A DNA stretch of 64,000 bases from Paratractidigestivibacter faecalis (GTDB taxonomy: Bacteria; Actinomycetota; Coriobacteriia; Coriobacteriales; Atopobiaceae): contig NZ_QSNG01000001.1 of assembly GCF_003416765.1 (NCBI RefSeq), forward strand, positions 1,638,742 through 1,702,741, in the 5' to 3' direction. The position numbers were made by a program, and so were the translations under genes. Positions 1 through 9,333 of the stretch are shown piece after piece (the first letter of the stretch is position 1; each line of letters begins with the position of its first letter). The notes under the pieces were generated by a model. The model was not told the origin of the DNA. It searched no databases and saw nothing but the letters and a program-made list of their open reading frames with translations.

Positions 1-117
1 ACCAACATCGTCAAGCTCGTGCGCGGCGGCGCAAAGCCCATCGCCCTCGGGGCGTGCTGCTGGATGGCAATCGCCCTGGTCAGCCTTGGCATGCAGCACG
101 TCATCGGCATCTGGTAG
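1..117 (+). CDS. YeiH-family putative sulfate exporter, C-terminal end
   Basis: The window opens inside a plus-strand reading frame whose last 38 residues run from [17 protein letters not shown] to HVIGIW before a TAG stop. The pattern of a basic motif with GGAKP followed by one hydrophobic helix matches the end of the YeiH/UPF0324 family of multi-pass membrane proteins. Only the last transmembrane helix is visible. The function (sulfate or sulfite export) comes from family naming and is not shown here. The rest of the gene lies upstream of the window. The next gene is convergent, across a repeat-rich spacer. Confidence 0.6.
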   Translation, partial: TNIVKLVRGGAKPIALGACCWMAIALVSLGMQHVIGIW

Positions 118-123
118 CCACGA

Positions 124-139
124 CGAGAAGGGCTTCTCG
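124..139. repeat. CGAGAAG palindrome
   Basis: CGAGAAG, a GG centre, then CTTCTCG, seven bases after the YeiH stop. The same palindrome sits inside the dispersed repeats near 2.56, 21.97 and 28.81 kb. It may also act as a weak stem at the 3' end of the YeiH transcript. Confidence 0.6.
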
Positions 140-183
140 CCTGACGCGCGGGGGCGTGCCGCAGGGGGCGTGCCGCGGGGGCC

Positions 184-278
184 GTGAACGCCTGGCCTGT
201 CAAAACAGCCGTGCAGCGAACGCCTGAGTTGAAGACAGGCGTTCGCTGCACGGCTGAATTGCTACCTCAGGCGTTCAC
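184..278. repeat. nested inverted repeat between convergent genes
   Basis: The outer arms are GTGAACGCCTG (184-194) and its exact complement at 268-278. The inner arms are AGCCGTGCAGCGAACGCCTG (207-226) and its exact complement at 236-255, with a 9-nt loop. The word GAACGCCTG therefore occurs twice in each orientation. The inner 20-bp perfect arms could fold into a strong hairpin from either strand, and the site lies between two convergent genes, so a bidirectional terminator role is possible. No T-tract follows closely. The rest of 118-358 holds only a GGGGGCGTGCCGC direct repeat near 150-178. Confidence 0.8.
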
Positions 279-358
279 GGTGCCAGGAGGCAAAGCCAGC
301 AGGCATCCCAACAGCCGCAAGGATGTCCCTTTTACCTGGTAACTAACAACGTCCCCGT

Positions 359-2458
359 TTACAGGTCCTGCTTGGTGAGGATCTCTTGGGGGATGAGGCC
401 GCACTTCTGGATGATGGACGAGAAGTACGCGGCCTGCTCGTCGCTCAGGCCCTCCAGCATGGAGGAGAAGTCCTGGACCTCGACGTTCTCCTGCGTGGTG
501 CGCTCGTTCTGGTCCGGGTCCGGGTAGCGCTCCATGGCGCGCTCCAGCATGAGGCGGTACGCGGGCATGAACGGCGTCACCTTGTAGCGGCCCTCGAGCA
601 TTGCCTGCAGGCGTTGCAGCAGGTTGAGGCCCGCGCGGTCGATGTCGCCCCAGTACAGGACCTCTATGGTCTCCGCGCCCAGGGTCTCCAGAAGGCCGGA
701 CAGGCGGTTGTTCTCTATGACGGGGTTGCCGCCGCCCAACACCACGCCGTGCACGCGCTCGCCCAGGATGAGGGAGCGGCCGTCCTCGTACATGAGGTCG
801 CGCACGTCAAGCCAGGGGTCGAGGTTCTCGGTCACCAGGATCTTCATGCTCTTGCGGCGACGCGGCACGTGGTAGAGCATGTCGGCCTTGGGAACCAGGC
901 GATGGCCGATGAGGTCGTCGGCGCCCATGGCGCGCAGAAGCTTGTGGCCGTCCGCGCCGTACTCAAAGAACTTCTCGTTGCCGCCCATCTTGTACGCCAG
1001 CTGACGCCGCGTGAGGTCTCCCGGAAGCTCGCCCTCCTGGAGCGCCGCATCGATGCCGCGCAGCTCGCGCTCGTAGAGGGTGAAGGCGCCGGGGTGCGAG
1101 AGCAGCCAGCCGTTCATCCACAGGCGAGGGTCAAGCTGCACGATCTGCTCGCGCAGGGCGGTCTCGGACTCACCGCCGCGACGCACGTACGGCACGTCGG
1201 AGAGGTTGTCTCCGCGAGACCTGCGCTCAAGCCCGCGACGGCCGCGGCCGCGCACGCGGGCACGCCCGCCCGACCTGCCGTTGGACTGCTCGTCGGCGGC
1301 GGGCTCGGCAGTGACCTCGGCGGCAGGAGCGTCGGCAGGCTCGGCCGCGGCAGGCTCGGCCGCGGGCTCCTCAGCAACCTCAGGCGCCACCTCTGCAGCA
1401 TCGCCCTTCTCGGCGAGAAGTGCCTCTGCCTGCGGCTCGTTGGCCACGGCGTCGGTCTCCGCGGCAACGGGGGGCTGCTCCGTGGTGGCCTCCGTGGCAA
1501 CGGCCTCGCCAGCAGCCTCGGCTTCCACCGCGGCAGCCTCCTTGGCCAGGAGCCGCTCGGCCTCGGGGCCCTTCACCACGATGTCCTCAACGGGCTTCTT
1601 GGTCCTGCGGCGGCGCGTGCGCTTCTTAGGAGCCTCCTTGGCGGGAGCGGAAGACGCCTCAGGCGCCGCCTCGGGCGCGGCCTCCCCAGCCGCGCTTACG
1701 GCCTCAGCCTCAGGCTCGGCCGCTGCGGCAGCGGCCTCCGGCAGCGCCGGGGCCTCCTTGGCGGCCGGCAACGCGGCCTTCTTGCCCTTCGCGTCCTCCT
1801 TGGCCTCCGCGGCCTTCTCCGCGGCCTCGGCCTTTGCCTTGGCGCGCGCGGCACGGGCTCCCCTGCCCGGGCGGACGGACTTCTTCTTGGCCTCCGGCTC
1901 CGGCTCAGGCCCAACGGCCTCCACCGCATCCTCAGCCTGCGGCTCGGGCTCCGCCACCGGAGCGGCCTCGACCTCGGCAGCGGCCGCCTTAGCAACCTCG
2001 GCCTCCCCCTCGGGCTCCGCGGCCTTCTTCCTGCGCGTCCTGCGCCTGCGAGCCGGCTTCTTCTCCGCCGGCTCGGTGGCAGCCTCCTCGGAAGGCTCCG
2101 CGGGCTTCTCGCCAGCCGCGGACGCCTCGGCAGCGGCGTCCTCGGGCTCTGAGGCGGCCTCGCCCAGACTCTCGGGCACGCGCAGCGTGAACGCCTCGCC
2201 GTCGCCCTTGGCGTCGACGGCCGGCACGCGGTCAAGCACCTTGGCCTTGGCAACCTCGATGAGCGCGCTCTGGTACTCGCCAAACTTCTCGGTCGCGCGC
2301 ACGAGGTCCGCATCGGTGACCTGGTCGCCCTTCACGCGCACGAGCGCGGAGGCCAGGCTGCCGGCAAAGCTGCGCTGCGCGGCCGGAAGGGCATGGCACA
2401 GCACGTCGGTTATGTAGTTGATACTTTCTCGCTCTTGCAAGCTGAGCTTTCTTGCCAT
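359..2458 (-). CDS. orphan DUF2220 (Wadjet JetD-like) TOPRIM protein with long Ala/Glu/Arg-rich linker
   Basis: A 699-residue protein in three parts. Residues 1 to about 95 are a small, probably helical domain. Residues about 95-400 are low complexity: Ala/Glu/Pro/Lys runs broken by arginine clusters (RRRRTRRKK, RPGRGARAARAK, RRRRTKK, GGRARVRGRGRRG). The last 260 residues are globular and carry VTENLD, a GGGNPV loop, LYWGDIDRAGLNLLQRL and a final IPQEIL. This matches the TOPRIM part of DUF2220, the C-terminal domain of the Wadjet nuclease subunit JetD. I see no jetA, jetB or jetC beside it. The ATG is preferred over an upstream TTG because AAAGGTG lies just before it. The role is unknown; the RG-rich linker suggests nucleic-acid contact, as in the tails of RNase E or Rho of high-GC actinobacteria. 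Confidence 0.7.
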   Translation of the reverse strand: MARKLSLQERESINYITDVLCHALPAAQRSFAGSLASALVRVKGDQVTDADLVRATEKFGEYQSALIEVAKAKVLDRVPAVDAKGDGEAFTLRVPESLGEAASEPEDAAAEASAAGEKPAEPSEEAATEPAEKKPARRRRTRRKKAAEPEGEAEVAKAAAAEVEAAPVAEPEPQAEDAVEAVGPEPEPEAKKKSVRPGRGARAARAKAKAEAAEKAAEAKEDAKGKKAALPAAKEAPALPEAAAAAAEPEAEAVSAAGEAAPEAAPEASSAPAKEAPKKRTRRRRTKKPVEDIVVKGPEAERLLAKEAAAVEAEAAGEAVATEATTEQPPVAAETDAVANEPQAEALLAEKGDAAEVAPEVAEEPAAEPAAAEPADAPAAEVTAEPAADEQSNGRSGGRARVRGRGRRGLERRSRGDNLSDVPYVRRGGESETALREQIVQLDPRLWMNGWLLSHPGAFTLYERELRGIDAALQEGELPGDLTRRQLAYKMGGNEKFFEYGADGHKLLRAMGADDLIGHRLVPKADMLYHVPRRRKSMKILVTENLDPWLDVRDLMYEDGRSLILGERVHGVVLGGGNPVIENNRLSGLLETLGAETIEVLYWGDIDRAGLNLLQRLQAMLEGRYKVTPFMPAYRLMLERAMERYPDPDQNERTTQENVEVQDFSSMLEGLSDEQAAYFSSIIQKCGLIPQEILTKQDL

Positions 2459-2557
2459 GTGGGGCACACCTTTCAAACATTCAATAACTCAAGGTCAAAA
2501 CTCTAGGCAACACCCAGGAGGTGCCCCGGCGCCCCGCAGGCCAGGCCACCCCCCACA

Positions 2558-2575
2558 GCGAGAAGCGCTTCTCGC
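2558..2575. repeat. 18-bp perfect palindrome, fragment of a dispersed repeat
   Basis: GCGAGAAGCGCTTCTCGC, followed by CGGCAAAG and ATCCGT. The same string and flank occur inside the dispersed repeats at 21946 and 28786, so this looks like a short relic of that family. It lies between tsaE and the TOPRIM gene and could also serve as a terminator stem for tsaE. Confidence 0.6.
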
Positions 2576-2588
2576 CGGCAAAGATCCG

Positions 2589-3131
2589 TTATGACAGAGC
2601 CCTCTCCAGCGCGTCGAGCAGCTCGCGGCCGCGCGCGTCATGCGCCACCAGGCAAACCTCGCGTGCCGGCTCCTGGCCGGGCTCGGCATCGTCGTCCAGG
2701 CGCGTCACGTAGACGTCCATGCGCTGCGGCCCGATCTCATCCGCAAACTGCTCTCCCCACTCGATGGAGCACACGCCGTCCGCGCCAAGCACGTCAAACA
2801 GGCCGGTGTCCTCCAGCTGGTCGGGGTCGTCAAGGCGGTAGAGGTCAAAGTGGTAGAGCGGCAGGCGGCCACCCTCGTAGACCATCTCGATGGTGAAGGT
2901 GGGGCTCGTCACGTCGTCCGTGATGCCAAGGCCGGCGGCCATGCCCTTGGTGAGCTGCGTCTTTCCGGCTCCCAGGTCACCCGTCAGCACCAGCACGTCG
3001 CCCTCGGCAAGGCACTCGCCCAGAGCGCGGCCCACGGCCACCGTCTGGGGCTGCGAGCGCGTCACCACGCTGAGCTCGTCGGCCGTCCGGCGCACCGGGG
3101 CCATGTCCTTCCTGACGTCGTTCTCACTCAT
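2589..3131 (-). CDS. tsaE: tRNA threonylcarbamoyladenosine biosynthesis ATPase TsaE
   Basis: A 180-residue P-loop protein with Walker A GDLGAGKT at 51-58, TSPTFTIEMVYEG and LYHFDLYRLDDPDQLEDTGL, the standard TsaE signature. TsaE is the ATPase that supports TsaB-TsaD in making t6A37 on ANN-decoding tRNAs. It is somewhat longer than the usual 150-160 residues, with a 20-residue N-terminal tail and a Glu/Pro-rich insert near the end. Its start overlaps the end of the upstream glycosylase gene by 8 bp, so the two are probably translationally coupled, last in an acpS-nnr-alr-UDG-tsaE operon. tsaB and tsaD are not in the window. Confidence 0.93.
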   Translation of the reverse strand: MSENDVRKDMAPVRRTADELSVVTRSQPQTVAVGRALGECLAEGDVLVLTGDLGAGKTQLTKGMAAGLGITDDVTSPTFTIEMVYEGGRLPLYHFDLYRLDDPDQLEDTGLFDVLGADGVCSIEWGEQFADEIGPQRMDVYVTRLDDDAEPGQEPAREVCLVAHDARGRELLDALERALS

Positions 3132-3744
3132 GTGCGTCCTCCTTGGCGGGGTGTTCCTTGAGCCAGTTGCCCACGAGGGTCAGGTCCTCAATGAGCAGCG
3201 GCTCCCACTCCTGGTGGTAGAGGCAGGCGGCCGGGTGAAACGTCGGGCACACCACAAAGTGGCCGGTCTGGTGCAGGCGGCCTCGCAGGCTCATGACGCC
3301 GGCGCCGGTGCGCAGCACAAACTGCGACGCAAAGTTCCCCAGGCAGACGATGACGTCAGGCCAGATGCTCCTGATCTGCTCGCGCAGGAAGGGAGAGCAC
3401 GCCTGGATCTCCTCCGGCCGGGGGTTGCGGTTTGACGGCGGGCGGCACTTGATGACGTTGGCGATGTAGACCTCCTTGCGCGTGAGGCCCGCGTAGGACA
3501 GAAGCTCGTCCAGCTTGTGGCCGGCCGCCCCGACGAAGGGCTCGCCCTGGAGGTCCTCGTTGCGCCCGGGCCCCTCCCCCACGAACATGACGCGGGCATG
3601 CGGGTTGCCCACGCCAAACACGAGGTTGGTGCGCGTCTGGCCGAGGGGACACAGCTGGCAGTTGCCCATCAGGTCACGAATCTCCTGGAGGGAGACCTCG
3701 CGAGGCCCCTGGTGCTCGTGACCTGGGATGTGCATCACCGACAT
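3124..3744 (-). CDS. family 4 (iron-sulfur) uracil-DNA glycosylase
   Basis: 206 residues with motif [20 protein letters not shown] (about 56-75) and a C-terminal HPAA motif, diagnostic of family 4/5 uracil-DNA glycosylases. Four cysteines (C29, C32, C100, C116) are spaced as expected for the 4Fe-4S cluster of family 4 enzymes. It removes uracil from DNA to start base-excision repair. It lies 18 bp after alr and overlaps tsaE. Confidence 0.92.
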   Translation of the reverse strand: MSVMHIPGHEHQGPREVSLQEIRDLMGNCQLCPLGQTRTNLVFGVGNPHARVMFVGEGPGRNEDLQGEPFVGAAGHKLDELLSYAGLTRKEVYIANVIKCRPPSNRNPRPEEIQACSPFLREQIRSIWPDVIVCLGNFASQFVLRTGAGVMSLRGRLHQTGHFVVCPTFHPAACLYHQEWEPLLIEDLTLVGNWLKEHPAKEDAHE

Positions 3745-3762
3745 GCGTCCACCTCCTGCGGC

Positions 3763-4923
3763 CTAGGTGTAGATCTTCTGCAGGCGCATGCCAAAGTCGC
3801 AGACCACCTCGTAGTTGATGGTGCGGCGCTGGGCCGCCATCTCGTCGGCGGTGATGCGCTCGTCACCGTCGGCGCCAATGAGCGTGACCACGTCGCCGGC
3901 TTCCACGGGGCCGGTGGGCTTGTAGCTGCGCGTGCTGTTGACATCCACCGCCAGCATGAACTGGTCCATGCAGATGTTGCCCACCTGACGGGCACGCCTG
4001 CCGTTGACAAGTACGTCCATGTTGTTGGAGAGCTCGCGGGCCAGGCCGTCCGCGTAGCCCACCGGCACGGTGGCTATCTGGATGTTCTGCTTGGGCACGC
4101 GGTAGGTCATGCCGTAGCCCACGCCGTCTCCCACCTGCGGGTACACCACGCGCGTCACGCGTCCGCGCACGCTCATGACCGGCTCCAGCTCAATGCGCGG
4201 GACCGTGGTCTCCGCAGGCTGGAGGCCGTAGAGGCCAATGCCCACGCGGCACATGTCGTAGTGGCACTCCGGGTGGAGCACCGTGCCGGGCGTGTTGTCG
4301 CAGTGCACGAGGCCCGTGGAGAGGCCCGCGCCGCGCAGCGCCGCAACCGCCTCGTTGAAGCGGTTGAGCTGCAGGGCAAAGTCCCAGTCGTCCAGGACGT
4401 CGGCCGTGGCAAAGTGCGTGAACGTGCCGGCGCACTCAAGGCCGCGGTGGAAGTCGATGGTGCGGCGGAGCTCCACCACGTCCTGCCTGCGCACGCCGAT
4501 GCGCGTCATGCCCGTGTCTATGGCCAGGTGGTAGCGGGCCACCCGGTCTGCCGCCGCGGCGGCCTCGCCCAGCGCCAGGGCAAAGTCGGCCGTGTAGACG
4601 GAGGGCATGAGGTCGTACTCCACGAGCGTGCCCACGCACTCCGCCGGCGGCTCGGAGAGGATGAGGATGGGCATCTGCACCCCGGCCTGGCGAAGCGCCA
4701 CGCCCTCCTCGACGGTTGCCACAGCAAGCTGGCTTGCGCCGGCCTGCTGCATGGTCTTGACGCACTGGATGGCACCGTGGCCGTAGGCGTCCGCCTTGAC
4801 CACGCACATCATCTGGACGCCACGCTCCAGCTGGCGCTTGAACGCCTGCGTGTTGCGCCTCAGCGCGGACAGGTTGACCTCAACCCACGACCAACGCGTG
4901 TCCGGGCACTTGACCTTGTCCAT
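3763..4923 (-). CDS. alr: alanine racemase
   Basis: 386 residues. The PLP-lysine motif VVKADAYGHGA is near the N terminus. Other family signatures are ITHFA-like GTFTHFATAD, CRVGIGLYGL and GDGVGYGMTYRV with the catalytic tyrosine region. It interconverts L- and D-alanine for peptidoglycan. The reading frame stays open far upstream of the ATG, but GGAGGGAG directly before MDKVKCPD fixes the start there. It sits 29 bp after the nnr gene, an arrangement common in many bacteria. Confidence 0.95.
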   Translation of the reverse strand: MDKVKCPDTRWSWVEVNLSALRRNTQAFKRQLERGVQMMCVVKADAYGHGAIQCVKTMQQAGASQLAVATVEEGVALRQAGVQMPILILSEPPAECVGTLVEYDLMPSVYTADFALALGEAAAAADRVARYHLAIDTGMTRIGVRRQDVVELRRTIDFHRGLECAGTFTHFATADVLDDWDFALQLNRFNEAVAALRGAGLSTGLVHCDNTPGTVLHPECHYDMCRVGIGLYGLQPAETTVPRIELEPVMSVRGRVTRVVYPQVGDGVGYGMTYRVPKQNIQIATVPVGYADGLARELSNNMDVLVNGRRARQVGNICMDQFMLAVDVNSTRSYKPTGPVEAGDVVTLIGADGDERITADEMAAQRRTINYEVVCDFGMRLQKIYT

Positions 4924-4952
4924 GTCCTTCTCCCTCCTGCTGCCCAGACAGA

Positions 4953-6581
4953 CTACGCCTGTTGGCTCTCGGACGCATCCTCGAGGCCGGCCAGGGCCGC
5001 GCGCTCCTCGATGGCGTCGGCCGCGAGGCCGATGGAGTCGATGAGGTCGCACGCCATGACGCCGCGAGAGCCCAGGCGCTCGGCGGCGACGGTGCCCGCG
5101 TAGCCGTGGATCTCGCACACGAGGGCGGCCATGAGCGGCAGGTTCTCGGACTGGCCGCCCACCTGCGCCAGGTAGGAGGCCATCATGCCGGAGAGCACGT
5201 CTCCGGAGCCCGCCGTGGCAAGCGCCGCGGGGCCGGGCTTGGGAAGCACCGCCTGGTCGACGCTCACGCAGCCTGTGGCAGAGCCCTTGGAGGCCACCAC
5301 GATCTCGGAGCCGCCGTCGCTCCAGACAATCTGGCGCGCGCACTCGAGCTGCTCGGAGAGAGACGTCGGCGGCATCTCGGCACGGCCGGTAAGGCGGCCG
5401 AGCTCCCCGCGGTGGGGCGTCAGGATGAGCGGCGCGTCCCTGCGGGTGAGCTCCGGGAAGTCAAAGAGCCTCCCCTCCGTCAGGCGAGAAAGGCAGTTCA
5501 GGCCGTCGGCGTCAATGACCAGCGGGGCCTCGCTGCGCAGGAGCGCACTCACCACGGCCACGGTGCCGCTGGAGACGCGCATGCCCGGGCCCACCAGCAC
5601 GGCTGAGGCGCTCCTGGCCATCTTGGCCACGCGCTCGGCTGCGTCGGCGGTGAGGACGCCCTCCGCGTCGCAGGGAAGCCCCACGACGGGAATCTCCAGC
5701 AGGTGCGTCTGGCACACGGCCGCAATGGCCTGCGGCACGGCCAGCGTGACGTAGCCGGCGCCCATGCGCGCGGCGGCACGGGCGGCCATGATCGGGGCGC
5801 CCGTGAAGCGAGAGGAGCCTCCCACCACGAGCACGGAGCCGCGGGTGAACTTGTCCACGGAGGCGCTCGTCTCCACCATGACGTCGCGGTAGTCGGCGAG
5901 GTCGGTGCGCCAGGCCACGGGGTCCGCCTCCACGCAGAGGCGCTCGGTCTGCTCGGCCAGCGGGGCCACCACGATGGCGCCGCAGACGTCGCGGCCGTCG
6001 TCGGCCAGAAGGCCGGGCTTCAGGGCCAGCATGGTCACCGTGAGGTCGGCCACCACGCAGGCGCTGCCGGCCTGGCCGGTCTGGGCGGAGAGGCCGCTGG
6101 GGACGTCGACGGAGACCACGCGGCAGCCGGAGGCGTTCACGCACTCGATCCAGATGTCAAAGGGGGCGCGCACCTCTCCGTGAAAGCCCGTGCCCAGCAT
6201 GCAGTCAAGGACGACGTCAGCCTCGTCCAGGACCTCGTCGAGCTCGTCGCGGGAGGGGCCCACGGTCACGGGCACGCCCGCCTTGACGGCAGCCTGGGCC
6301 ACCTGACGTGCGAGGTCGCCGGAGATCTGGTCCGGGTCCATGGGGCACACGGCCTGGACCTTGAGGCCGCAGGCCAGCAGGGCCTCTGCGGCCACCCAGC
6401 CGTCGCCGCCGTTGTTGCCCATGCCGCAGAGCACGGCGACGCTCTTGGCGCCCTCAAGCTCCAGGACCTCCTGGGCGGCGGCGTAGCCGGCACGGTGCAT
6501 GAGCTCGGACACGCTCACGCCCACGCGGGTGAGCTCGACCTCGACGCCCTTGATGTCCTCGACGTTCAGAACAGGCTGCAT
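4953..6581 (-). CDS. nnr: bifunctional NAD(P)H-hydrate epimerase / ADP-dependent dehydratase
   Basis: A 542-residue fusion. Residues 1 to about 215 are the YjeF-N epimerase domain (VLCGMGNNGGDGWVAA near residue 50, LGTGFHGEVRAP). Residues about 225-530 are the ribokinase-like YjeF-C dehydratase domain (ILTPHRGELGRL; ATAGSGDVLSGM with the catalytic Asp). Together they repair damaged NAD(P)H hydrates. The gene begins 4 bp after the acpS stop and is followed by alr. Confidence 0.95.
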   Translation of the reverse strand: MQPVLNVEDIKGVEVELTRVGVSVSELMHRAGYAAAQEVLELEGAKSVAVLCGMGNNGGDGWVAAEALLACGLKVQAVCPMDPDQISGDLARQVAQAAVKAGVPVTVGPSRDELDEVLDEADVVLDCMLGTGFHGEVRAPFDIWIECVNASGCRVVSVDVPSGLSAQTGQAGSACVVADLTVTMLALKPGLLADDGRDVCGAIVVAPLAEQTERLCVEADPVAWRTDLADYRDVMVETSASVDKFTRGSVLVVGGSSRFTGAPIMAARAAARMGAGYVTLAVPQAIAAVCQTHLLEIPVVGLPCDAEGVLTADAAERVAKMARSASAVLVGPGMRVSSGTVAVVSALLRSEAPLVIDADGLNCLSRLTEGRLFDFPELTRRDAPLILTPHRGELGRLTGRAEMPPTSLSEQLECARQIVWSDGGSEIVVASKGSATGCVSVDQAVLPKPGPAALATAGSGDVLSGMMASYLAQVGGQSENLPLMAALVCEIHGYAGTVAAERLGSRGVMACDLIDSIGLAADAIEERAALAGLEDASESQQA

Positions 6582-6584
6582 CTT

Positions 6585-7172
6585 CTACTCCTTTGGTGCG
6601 GCGTCTGCGGGGACCTGGTCGGCGTCCGCAAACGCGAGTGTTGTCTGCTGCTCGGCCGCCACGCGGGAGGCTGCCGCGAGCTGGCCGGTCTCATGGGCGC
6701 GGTCCAGCTCGTCGAGCACGGACCTCGCCTGACGGAAGGAGGTGGCCATCTCGCGCTCCGCGTTGGCACGGGCGTCGGGCTGGGGGCGAACCTCGTCGGT
6801 CACCGCCACGGCGTTGGCCACGGCCACGTCACGGGTGTAGGAGATGGAAAGAGCGATCTCCCGCACGCCCTGCTCGGCGGCAATCTTTGCGGCGCGCCCG
6901 GAAAGGACCGCCTTGGGCCTTCCGGTGGCGTCGGCGGCCACGCTCACGTCATGCAGACCCACGCCCTCGGCAAAGCCGCAGCCCAGGGCCTTGAGGACGG
7001 CCTCTCGGGCGGCAAAGCGGGCGGCGTAGTGCTCCGCGGGACGAGCGCAGCGCTCGCAGTAGGCACGCTCGTCGTCGGTGAAGACGCGGCGCAGGAAGCT
7101 GGGCCTGCGCCTCATGACGCGCTCCATGCGCGAGATCTCAAGCATGTCGACGCCAATGCCCGCCAACGCCAT
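6585..7172 (-). CDS. acpS: holo-[acyl-carrier-protein] synthase with C-terminal extension
   Basis: The first 125 residues are a complete AcpS: GIGVDMLEI with the Mg-binding Asp, RVFTDDERAYCE, and AARFAAREAVLKALG with the second metal ligand Glu. It transfers 4'-phosphopantetheine to acyl carrier protein. Typical AcpS is about 120 residues; this one is 195, with a helical Ala/Arg/Glu-rich tail of about 70 residues that I do not recognise. The open frame extends upstream, but MALAGIGVD is the natural family start and AcpS normally begins there. First gene of the acpS-nnr-alr-UDG-tsaE run. Confidence 0.93.
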   Translation of the reverse strand: MALAGIGVDMLEISRMERVMRRRPSFLRRVFTDDERAYCERCARPAEHYAARFAAREAVLKALGCGFAEGVGLHDVSVAADATGRPKAVLSGRAAKIAAEQGVREIALSISYTRDVAVANAVAVTDEVRPQPDARANAEREMATSFRQARSVLDELDRAHETGQLAAASRVAAEQQTTLAFADADQVPADAAPKE

Positions 7173-7208
7173 GCGCCTCTTACCTCCCGGAGGGTCCCAA
7201 ACGGAAGG

Positions 7209-7242
7209 GCCGCCCCGACGGCCATCTGGGCGTCGGGGCGGC
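7209..7242 (-). terminator. GC-rich hairpin after glmS
   Basis: GCCGCCCCGACG and its exact 12-nt complement, separated by 10 nt, 40 bp downstream of the glmS stop. On the minus strand it is followed by CCTTCCGTTTG, a weak T-tract. A likely terminator separating glmS from acpS. Confidence 0.65.
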
Positions 7243-7282
7243 TCCCGCAACGTAAGCCAGTCTTTGATTGTACCGTGTGCGC

Positions 7283-9133
<1,851 letters not shown>

Positions 9134-9161
9134 GGGGGACGTCCCTTCTTCTGCGGTGCCA

Positions 9162-9241
9162 ACTGGTGTGCACCACTGGTATCTGCTTTTTAATGCCAGT
9201 CGATAATAGCACCTTTGACTGGTATTGCAATTCAGAACCAG
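9162..9241 (-). promoter_or_regulatory. glmS promoter with repeated ACTGGT half-sites
   Basis: On the minus strand TTGCAA (9225-9230) and TATTAT (9203-9208) are 16 bp apart, a good sigma-A type promoter 70 bp from the ATG. Around it ACTGGT occurs at 9162, 9175 and 9218, with inverted partners GCCAGT (9195) and AACCAG (9236). Pairs such as ACTGGTATTGCAATTCAGAACCAG overlap the -35. ACTGGTAT resembles the TGGTAT half-site of GntR/NagR-type amino-sugar regulators. Operator function is inference. Confidence 0.5.
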
Positions 9242-9262
9242 CGTCCACGACCCCCTCCACAC

Positions 9263-9298
9263 AAAAGGCCCCGCACGGCAAGCAGCGCGTGCGGGGCC
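9263..9298 (-). terminator. rho-independent terminator of glmM
   Basis: GGCCCCGCACG (9267-9277) pairs perfectly with 9288-9298 over a 10-nt loop. On the minus strand it is followed by TTTTGTGTGG. It lies 35 bp after the glmM stop. Confidence 0.8.
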
Positions 9299-9304
9299 GG
9301 GAAA

Positions 9305-9333
9305 GTTGACAAAGGGACTGTCCCTTTGTCAAC
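9305..9333. repeat. GTTGACAAAGGGA palindrome directly after glmM stop
   Basis: 13-bp perfect arms GTTGACAAAGGGA / TCCCTTTGTCAAC around CTG. The last base of the arm is the first base of the glmM stop codon on the plus strand. An identical element follows the transaldolase gene (20107-20139) and a related GGGACAGTCCC element lies at 44694. These look like dispersed palindromic units placed at gene ends. Confidence 0.8.

Noticed and set aside
386-2152. 588-codon plus-strand open frame opposite the TOPRIM gene
   Set aside because: It is Leu/Gly/Arg-rich with no domain and mirrors the Ala/Glu/Arg-rich linker of the minus-strand gene; an effect of GC-rich codon bias.
359-2458. a complete Wadjet (JetABCD) defence system
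   Set aside because: Only a DUF2220-like domain is present. No SMC-like JetC, JetA or JetB genes lie on either side.
9134-9262. glmS ribozyme in the glmS leader
   Set aside because: The leader is under 100 nt and the conserved ribozyme core is not visible.
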